Shown: one piece after another, positions 1 to 5,065 of the stretch | Layout: each line of letters begins with the position of its first letter | How positions within the stretch are numbered: the first letter of the stretch is position 1 | Source: JBCCEV01 sp039030125 | GTDB lineage: Bacteria > Pseudomonadota > Gammaproteobacteria > Ga0077536 | Assembly (NCBI GenBank): GCA_039030125.1 | Contig: JBCCEV010000182.1 | Location: 1 to 7,712 of the forward strand | Length of the DNA: 7,712 bases | Direction of reading: 5' to 3' | Position numbers and translations under genes: made by a program | The notes under the pieces: generated by a model | What the model saw: only the letters and a program-made list of their open reading frames with translations | Databases searched by the model: none | Told to the model about the DNA's origin: nothing

Positions 1-1
1 T

Positions 2-691
2 GAAGGAGTAAGTCTTACCTGGTCGTCAGCATCGACGTATTCCTTGCACGGATCGCTGGCCCTCGCAACCTACCTGGGGGCGAGTGGCGAGCTTATTCAC
101 ACCTTGGACGTTGTTGCCGACGGTGGAATTTTTTCGCGTGCCTATATGGCTTCGTTCCCATTGCATGAGGGGCAATTCGGGACCTTCGTGAAAATGTTTT
201 ATTTGCTCATGGGGATCGCCACCGCTTGTTTGCCGCTCACCGGAATTTTCATTTGGTCGCAGCGCAAGGAAAATCTAACGCGAGTCCAAAGTTTCTTTGT
301 GCGTGCAGCCAGCGCGCTCTGTTTGGGTCTTGTGGTGTCGCTGGGGGTGTTGTTATTGATGAGCAAACTCGCCTCGGTATGGTGGCCGCAAGGGTCGATT
401 GAAGGATGGCTGCTTGCCGGATTTGTGTCCGCTTGGATGGCTGCTGCGGGCGTTGTTTTTGGCTCGAGCGTCCACGCCGCGGCGATAGTCCGGCTTGCCA
501 GTTTGGCCGCTGTTCTATTTCTGTCGCTGCCCGTCGCGAACGCGTTGACCGATGGCAATGGGCTTGTCAGTAATGTATCGATGCGGGCACCCCAGGTGCT
601 GTTGTCCGAGGGGATATTTTTGGTGCTCGCCGCTTGTTTGACATACGCCGCGTATCTGGGGCGGCATTGCGAGCGCGCGGCAAGAGTGTGA
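2..691 (+). CDS. PepSY-associated transmembrane protein, C-terminal part (cut by left edge)
   Basis: The reading frame is open to the window edge, so 229 C-terminal residues are visible. The TTG at 44 is not needed as a start, because the frame continues upstream of it. The visible part opens with a short periplasm-like stretch (ASGELIHTLDVVADGG, residues 27-42). The PepSY_TM signature follows: SFPLHEGQFG (51-60, His55), then a helix ending in the typical LTGIFIW (79-85). Four more hydrophobic helices lie at about 98-121, 136-155, 158-180 and 199-219, so this is an inner-membrane protein with a longer C-terminal membrane part than minimal PepSY_TM proteins. Some family members (FoxB-like proteins) reduce ferric siderophores and are often encoded beside TonB-dependent receptors. 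A receptor lies 2.1 kb downstream here, which fits a metal-uptake role, but that role is inferred. The gene ends in TGA and 187 bp separate it from the next gene. Family call fairly sure; function unsure. Confidence 0.8.
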   Translation, partial: EGVSLTWSSASTYSLHGSLALATYLGASGELIHTLDVVADGGIFSRAYMASFPLHEGQFGTFVKMFYLLMGIATACLPLTGIFIWSQRKENLTRVQSFFVRAASALCLGLVVSLGVLLLMSKLASVWWPQGSIEGWLLAGFVSAWMAAAGVVFGSSVHAAAIVRLASLAAVLFLSLPVANALTDGNGLVSNVSMRAPQVLLSEGIFLVLAACLTYAAYLGRHCERAARV

Positions 692-773
692 TAACGCATT
701 GAAATTAGACCGCTAAAGTCCTGATCGACATCACGGTGAATGGGCCAAGTGCACTGCGAAGCGACGCCATAAT

Positions 774-820
774 CGCGTGAGCTTAATGAGAATGACTTGT
801 ATTTACGGCGCAAGCTCGCG
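774..820. repeat. Loose inverted repeat flanking the Fur-like box
   Basis: GAGCTT at 779-784 is the exact reverse complement of AAGCTC at 812-817. Outside these arms, CGC (774-776) matches GCG (818-820) after a two-base bulge. The two arms bracket most of the Fur-like box. With a 27-base interior this could be a long RNA stem or a pair of protein half-sites, or it may be chance. Confidence 0.3.
782..800 (+). promoter_or_regulatory. Fur-box-like operator
   Basis: The stretch contains TTAATGAGAATGACTTG. Aligned by hand to the 19-bp Fur consensus GATAATGATAATCATTATC, 11 of 19 positions agree. The left and central part (AATGAGAATGA) is strong and the right half is weak. It lies about 80 bp before the gene at 879 and in the only sizeable gap upstream of the receptor operon. 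The neighbouring PepSY-TM and TonB-receptor genes are typical Fur targets. I could not place a convincing -35/-10 pair, although AT-rich hexamers (TTGTAT at 797-802 and TAATAT at 825-830) lie close by with poor spacing. Confidence 0.4.
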
Positions 821-827
821 TCGTTAA

Positions 828-853
828 TATCGCCGATGAGCCTCATAGCGATA
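828..853. promoter_or_regulatory. Compact palindrome (possible operator or 5' UTR hairpin)
   Basis: Nested inverted repeats share one centre at base 841. The outer arms are TATCGC (828-833) and GCGATA (848-853). The inner arms are ATGAG (836-840) and CTCAT (842-846). Two bases separate the arms on the left and one on the right. As DNA this is an 11-bp-per-arm dyad, a size suited to a dimeric repressor or activator. As RNA it could fold with a GCC triloop. It ends 25 bases before the ATG at 879 and overlaps an AT-rich TAATAT that could be a -10 element, so it could control the downstream operon. Confidence 0.45.
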
Positions 854-878
854 AATGAAGGCGTGATCGCCCAGCACC

Positions 879-1817
879 ATGCACAAGATGATCGGGATCC
901 GAAAACGTTCAGTTTTCTTGAGCGCCGTTTGCCTCGGTGCCGTGTTTCCGTTGCTATGCCAGGCGGCGGTTTACGTCCTCAAAGCGGGCGAACATCAAAC
1001 TAATCCACCCCCTGCCATAATCGATGAAACGCGTGGTGCCATTAACGCCACTGATGTTGTACTCGCCTTTGGCGATCGGTGGAAAGTAAAGACCGGGTCG
1101 TATCAGGTGCGGATCTTGCGCACCGGATTTGGTCCGCCGCTGCTGCCCTTCATTGATGCAACCCGCAGTTATCACATCTTCGCGATCCCGGCGCTGGCGC
1201 CAGGCGAAACCGTGATTAGCGTAACGCTGTCATTCCCTCACCCGGGTGGTCTCAATCCCAGTTACGACAGTCCCGATCCCAGCGAGACGGTGGGACTTTG
1301 GGACATCGATCCCGCAAATTTTGCCGATCTCATGGCGCCCAGCGTGACTGAAGGTACGGACCCTCGCGACATTGCCGTGTTGGCGGCGATGTTTGCGGAT
1401 ATTGGCTCAGGGGTTTCTTATGGATCTTTCGTGTCCTCACCCGCTAACAATGGCACCACGCAGGTGGTCGCGATGCCGGCACTCGAAACCGTGCTCGAGA
1501 CATTTGGGCTCGCCGGTGGCGGTAACTTCGGGGTTGGCGCTAGCGTGATCACGCCCACGGGTGGACCTGTTGGTGACGTCGAGGAGCGGGTCTTCCGGGG
1601 CGGCGGGCTCGGTGCTTCGCCAACGCTACTCACGATCACGACCGAAGACCCGCCGGCGCCAGCAGATCCCAAAGAGATCCCGATGCCACTGCTTGCCTAC
1701 TTCTTTGCGGCTAGCTTAATTGTTGGGTGCGCGCTCTGGCAGATCCGTTTGGCTTCCTCTGCAACCCGGGTTAGCGGCGCTCGACACCGCGCGTTGGCCC
1801 CCAGGCGCCGGTGGTGA
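879..1817 (+). CDS. Secreted PEP-CTERM-like surface protein (first of a tandem pair)
   Basis: The 312-residue product starts with a Sec signal peptide (residues 1-29, cleavage likely CQA|A). A Gly/Pro/Ser-rich, beta-type body without cysteines follows. The segment from SVTLSF (114-119) through YDSPDPSETVGLWDI (129-143) to FADIGSGVSYGSFV (172-185) resembles, from memory, a common class of PEP-CTERM proteins of unknown function. The C-terminus carries EIPMPL (266-271), a hydrophobic helix to about 287 and an Arg-rich tail, as in exosortase or other CTERM sorting signals. The motif is I-P-M-P rather than P-E-P. The tail after the helix is unusually long, about 24 residues. ATG 879 is the furthest upstream start after an in-frame TGA at 864. 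ATG 888 is possible, and neither has a well-placed Shine-Dalgarno (GAAGG at 857-861 is 17 bases away). It overlaps the next gene by one base. Molecular role unknown. Confidence 0.8.
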   Translation: MHKMIGIRKRSVFLSAVCLGAVFPLLCQAAVYVLKAGEHQTNPPPAIIDETRGAINATDVVLAFGDRWKVKTGSYQVRILRTGFGPPLLPFIDATRSYHIFAIPALAPGETVISVTLSFPHPGGLNPSYDSPDPSETVGLWDIDPANFADLMAPSVTEGTDPRDIAVLAAMFADIGSGVSYGSFVSSPANNGTTQVVAMPALETVLETFGLAGGGNFGVGASVITPTGGPVGDVEERVFRGGGLGASPTLLTITTEDPPAPADPKEIPMPLLAYFFAASLIVGCALWQIRLASSATRVSGARHRALAPRRRW

Positions 1818-2761
1818 TGGACAAACGTTGGCTAAAGGCGGCGCACCGGTTGGGCATTGCTTTGCTTTTTTGTCCGAGTGTCGTTCTCAACGCTGCCGAG
1901 CTTGAAGCGCCGTTTGTCGACACGGGCTATTTCCTCTACCGCACGGCGATTGATCCAATGTCTGGACAGGTTGTTCAAGAGCAATCATTTCGTTTCGAAG
2001 TAGGAATAGGTGGTGGACATCAGATCGGGCTTACCGGTCATGAGGGGGGCCTGTTCCTGGGTCTCGAAATTCTTACCGAGCGCCGTACCTATCTGATTTT
2101 CGATCTCTCGAACATCGACGGGCAGGTGACCCAGGCGATTTTGCGAATATGGGGCTGGGGACCTAATCCCGTAATTGGCGGATCTGGTGTTTACGCCAGT
2201 GCCGACGTCGAGGAAACCTATCGAATCTATCAGGTCGATAGCCACGATCCGGCGACCATCCTGAATGCGCCGTTCAACGACGTGCAAAATCACACGCTCG
2301 ATAAACCGATCTGGCAAGACCTAGGAGATGGAGCGATTTATGGTGCCCGCAGCTTTACCAGTGCCGATAATCTGCCGCCGGGCTTTATGCCTTCACCCAC
2401 ATCTACCGATCCCAATCTTGATTGCTCGGACCCGCTCAACGGCCCGTGCGGACGTTGGTACGACATTGCGCTGAATGGCGCAGCGCTCGAGGAACTGAGT
2501 CAAACCGGCGGCCAGATTATTTTCGGCGGCGCGCTGGATTTTACGAACGCGGTTGGTGGGCAGCTATTTGGTGGGAATTGGTCCGATTTGCCGCCGAGTT
2601 CGTCGCTTCATCCGGACTGGATAACGCCTGCGCCACAGCTTATTTTGACAACGCGTCCCGCCGGTGGCGTTGACGTACCGATACCACTTTGGGCCGGCCT
2701 TTCGTTGGCATTCGTGCTCGGCGGCATGGCACGCCGGCAACTCGGTCGAAGGTCTGTTTAA
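1817..2761 (+). CDS. Secreted PEP-CTERM/VPLPA-like surface protein (second of the pair)
   Basis: ATG 1817 was chosen because its A is the last base of the previous stop (TGATG), which implies translational coupling; GTG 1811 and 1814 are alternatives. The product is 314 residues: a signal peptide to about residue 26, a beta-rich body and a C-terminal sorting signal of VPIP (287-290), a hydrophobic helix (about 291-305) and RRQLGRR. This resembles the VPLPA-CTERM or PEP-CTERM type. It looks paralogous to the preceding protein: RTYLIFDLSNI against RSYHIFAIPAL, YASADVEETYRIYQVD against YDSPDPSETVGLWDID, QDLGDGAIYGARSFTSADN against ADIGSGVSYGSFVSSPANN, and APQLILTT against SPTLLTITT. It differs by a longer N-terminal region (about 36-90) and an insert with the only two mature cysteines, C203 and C211. 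Function unknown; it probably sits on the cell surface or outer membrane after sorting. No exosortase gene lies in the window. Confidence 0.8.
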   Translation: MDKRWLKAAHRLGIALLFCPSVVLNAAELEAPFVDTGYFLYRTAIDPMSGQVVQEQSFRFEVGIGGGHQIGLTGHEGGLFLGLEILTERRTYLIFDLSNIDGQVTQAILRIWGWGPNPVIGGSGVYASADVEETYRIYQVDSHDPATILNAPFNDVQNHTLDKPIWQDLGDGAIYGARSFTSADNLPPGFMPSPTSTDPNLDCSDPLNGPCGRWYDIALNGAALEELSQTGGQIIFGGALDFTNAVGGQLFGGNWSDLPPSSSLHPDWITPAPQLILTTRPAGGVDVPIPLWAGLSLAFVLGGMARRQLGRRSV

Positions 2762-2762
2762 G

Positions 2763-2799
2763 AGGGCAGTCAGCGGAGCGATTCGCTCAGCGTTGCCCT
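2763..2799 (+). other. Imperfect stem-loop between second CTERM gene and receptor gene
   Basis: The outer arms AGGGCA (2763-2768) and TGCCCT (2794-2799) are exact reverse complements. Inside, GAGCG-ATT-CGCTC (2776-2788) forms a second 5-bp stem with a 3-base loop. The part between the two stems is mostly unpaired. No T-run follows, so it is not a standard intrinsic terminator. It may alter the ratio of receptor to CTERM transcript by mRNA stabilisation or partial attenuation. Confidence 0.4.
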
Positions 2800-2830
2800 A
2801 CCGTTCCATCCTCGGTGCGGGGTCTGATTG

Positions 2831-5038
2831 ATGTCGAGGATCGGATTAGGCCTACTCGTTATTTTGTTTGTGCGCTTGGCGATTGCCGAAGAACGTCCCT
2901 TCGAAGAAATTGTGGTGGTTGGTGAGAAGATCGAGCGTTCGGTCCACAACACCGCATCGAGTGTCGGCGTGGTAACGGCCGACGATATTACGGATTACGA
3001 CGTCAGAGATCTTGGTGCCGCACTTGAGCGCCTACCCAACGTTTCGTCGACCCTCGGCGGCGAGGCATTTTCGATTCGCGGCATTAACTCCGGTTCCATA
3101 GCGGGCGGCAATACGACGGGTTCAGGGCTGGGCAGTTTTTATATCGATGGCGCGAATATTTCAGGGTTTGGGGTTCGATCTGGGCAGAAGCAGCTATGGG
3201 ATGTCGAGCAGATCGAAGTGTTCCGTGGCGCCCAGTCAACGGTTCAGGGCCGTAATGCACTTGCGGGACTGATCGCGGTGCGCACCAAAGACCCGACTTT
3301 CAAATGGAGCGGAAACTTGCGCTTTTCGCATGGCACTGGCAACACCTCGCGCGCTTCAGCCGCTTTCGGTGGGCCACTGATTGCCAACACCTTGGCTTAT
3401 CGGGTCGCTATGGACTACGACAACACCGACGGTTTTGTGCGCAACCTGACGCGCGGCGATCGCGACCACGATGCGCGCCGCAATCAGCTTTTGCGGGGCA
3501 AGCTGCTCTTCACGCCGCGCTTCTGGGCGGGAGCGTCAGCGCTGTTCACGGTAAGCCACTCAGAAAACGAATCGGGGGACGACGTGGTGGCAATCGAGGC
3601 GCCCAATCAGTCGCCCGTTGACCCTTACGAACGGCTTAATTTTTCGAATGTCGATGGATTTGAAAACGTTGATCAGGGGATCGTGTCGCTCGAACTGACC
3701 TTGCCGATTTTCTCGTTTCTCGAGTTGCGCAGCCAATCGACTTACAACCGCGTGCTCTACGAGCGCCAGGACGACGACGACCAAGGCGCGGGCGGCCTTG
3801 AGAACGCACGCCGCCGCGAAAATAGGGCACGCACAATTACGCAAGAAGTCCGCCTGGAACTCGATACCGAGCCCTTTCGAGCGCACGTGGGAGGGTATTT
3901 TTTCAAACGGGTGAGGCGCGATACCTCCGAGTTTTCGAGCAATGTTGATCTCGTTGAGCAAGGCGTTATCGGCATCGATATTGTAGATTTTTATACCAAT
4001 CCCTTCCCGATTTCACGAGATGCCGAGTTCGATATTGATGAGCAGAACACGGCGGCGTTCGCCGAATTCGAATTCCGCTACTTTGACTGGCTTAATCTGT
4101 TTTTCGGTATGCGTTATGACGTCGAAAAACAGGAGTACCGTAACGAGCAAGTTATTAATCTGCTCGCCGATCTCCCAGATCCTCTAACCGTACCGCGCAT
4201 ACCGCCGTTCCTGTTTTTTCTTCCCGAAACGGTGGCAATTCGCAATGCGGAGATTTTGGCGCTCGACATTCTGCAGCCCACCAACCTTGATTCAGGATCG
4301 AAGTTCAAAGCGTTTCTGCCGCGGGCCGGGATCACGATTAACTGGACGCGCGACCTAAGCACAGGTTTTACCGCCAAACGTGGCTATCGAGCGGGCGGCG
4401 CTGACTTATCCCCTGGGCCCTTGAACGAATTCGATCCGGAGTTCACCACTAACTATGAAGTCTTCCTGCGATCGCGCTGGTTTGATCGCCGACTAACCGT
4501 CAACGCGGATGTGTTCTACATTGATTGGAAAGATCAGCAAGTGTTGGTGCCAAGCGACTTCGACCCTTTAATTTCGATCACGGAAAATGCCGGGCGTTCG
4601 TTCTTAAGAGGTTTCGAACTTGAACTTCGCGGCCGGCTGCCGTTCGCTATTGATGCGTTCGCGAGCGCGGGCTACGTGCGCGCGCAGTTCGGGGAGTTCG
4701 TCACCAGTGGACAGGATTTCAGCGGCAATTTTTTTACGAACGCCCCGCAGTGGACAGGATCGGCGGGATTGACGAAGCGTTGGCAGCAAGGCTTTTTTGT
4801 TAGCGGCGATGTGACTTACCAAGCCGACAGCTTCGATGACCCCGCCAACACTCGCCAGGCCGATAAGCGCACCTTGGTGAACGCTAACTTCGGTTATCAG
4901 TCCAAACACTATCTAGTCCGAGTTTACGCACGCAATCTCTTTAAGGAGAACTACATCGCGCGCCCGGCAGTGCGCAACCCAGTGTTGAAAGTTGGGCGGC
5001 CGCGCGAGGTCGGCGCTGAGATCAGGTTATTTTTCTAG
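2831..5038 (+). CDS. TonB-dependent outer-membrane receptor
   Basis: The 735-residue product is full length for the family. ATG 2831 is preferred to the in-frame TTG 2828: it gives a compact signal peptide (1-19, ending LAIA|EE) and has a GCGGGG eight bases upstream. A TonB-box-like segment EEIVVVG lies at 25-31. The plug domain (about 40-153) includes LGAALERLPNVSS, FSIRGIN, FYIDG and QIEVFRGAQSTVQGRNALAG. The rest is the 22-stranded barrel, with AFLPRAGITI and AKRGYRAGG typical of siderophore-type receptors and a final Phe as the BAM assembly signal. The receptor imports a large ligand into the periplasm using TonB-ExbB-ExbD energy. The ligand is unknown; a ferric siderophore or haem is favoured by the Fur-like box and the PepSY-TM neighbour, but sugars, cobalamin or peptides are not excluded. 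It starts 69 bp after the CTERM pair on the same strand, so it is probably co-transcribed. Confidence 0.95.
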   Translation: MSRIGLGLLVILFVRLAIAEERPFEEIVVVGEKIERSVHNTASSVGVVTADDITDYDVRDLGAALERLPNVSSTLGGEAFSIRGINSGSIAGGNTTGSGLGSFYIDGANISGFGVRSGQKQLWDVEQIEVFRGAQSTVQGRNALAGLIAVRTKDPTFKWSGNLRFSHGTGNTSRASAAFGGPLIANTLAYRVAMDYDNTDGFVRNLTRGDRDHDARRNQLLRGKLLFTPRFWAGASALFTVSHSENESGDDVVAIEAPNQSPVDPYERLNFSNVDGFENVDQGIVSLELTLPIFSFLELRSQSTYNRVLYERQDDDDQGAGGLENARRRENRARTITQEVRLELDTEPFRAHVGGYFFKRVRRDTSEFSSNVDLVEQGVIGIDIVDFYTNPFPISRDAEFDIDEQNTAAFAEFEFRYFDWLNLFFGMRYDVEKQEYRNEQVINLLADLPDPLTVPRIPPFLFFLPETVAIRNAEILALDILQPTNLDSGSKFKAFLPRAGITINWTRDLSTGFTAKRGYRAGGADLSPGPLNEFDPEFTTNYEVFLRSRWFDRRLTVNADVFYIDWKDQQVLVPSDFDPLISITENAGRSFLRGFELELRGRLPFAIDAFASAGYVRAQFGEFVTSGQDFSGNFFTNAPQWTGSAGLTKRWQQGFFVSGDVTYQADSFDDPANTRQADKRTLVNANFGYQSKHYLVRVYARNLFKENYIARPAVRNPVLKVGRPREVGAEIRLFF

Positions 5039-5048
5039 GGATCGCGCC

Positions 5049-5065
5049 CGTACCGTCTTGGTACG
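5049..5065. other. Short convergent hairpin (weak terminator candidate)
   Basis: CGTACC (5049-5054) and GGTACG (5060-5065) form a 6-bp stem with a 5-base loop, GTCTT. It sits in the 27-bp gap between two convergent genes, where a bidirectional terminator would be expected. Neither strand has a following T-run, so the assignment is weak; transcription could also end inside the opposing gene. Confidence 0.3.

Noticed and set aside
44..46. TTG as the true start of the PepSY-TM gene
   Set aside because: The frame stays open to the window edge, and a protein starting here would lack the N-terminal helix and PepSY domains; truncation by the edge is simpler.
199..846. 215-residue open frame on the minus strand over the PepSY-TM gene and the regulatory gap
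   Set aside because: It lies opposite a clear membrane-protein gene, its translation has no recognisable domain or hydrophobic pattern, and it is best explained as an antisense shadow.
692..878. Small gene, tRNA or riboswitch in the upstream gap
   Set aside because: No cloverleaf, no known riboswitch core and no short frame with a good ribosome binding site; the frame beginning at 797 runs into the first CTERM gene and looks like a shadow.
5049..5065. Full intrinsic bidirectional terminator between the convergent genes
   Set aside because: Only a 6-bp stem and no T-run on either strand; kept as a weak hairpin feature only.
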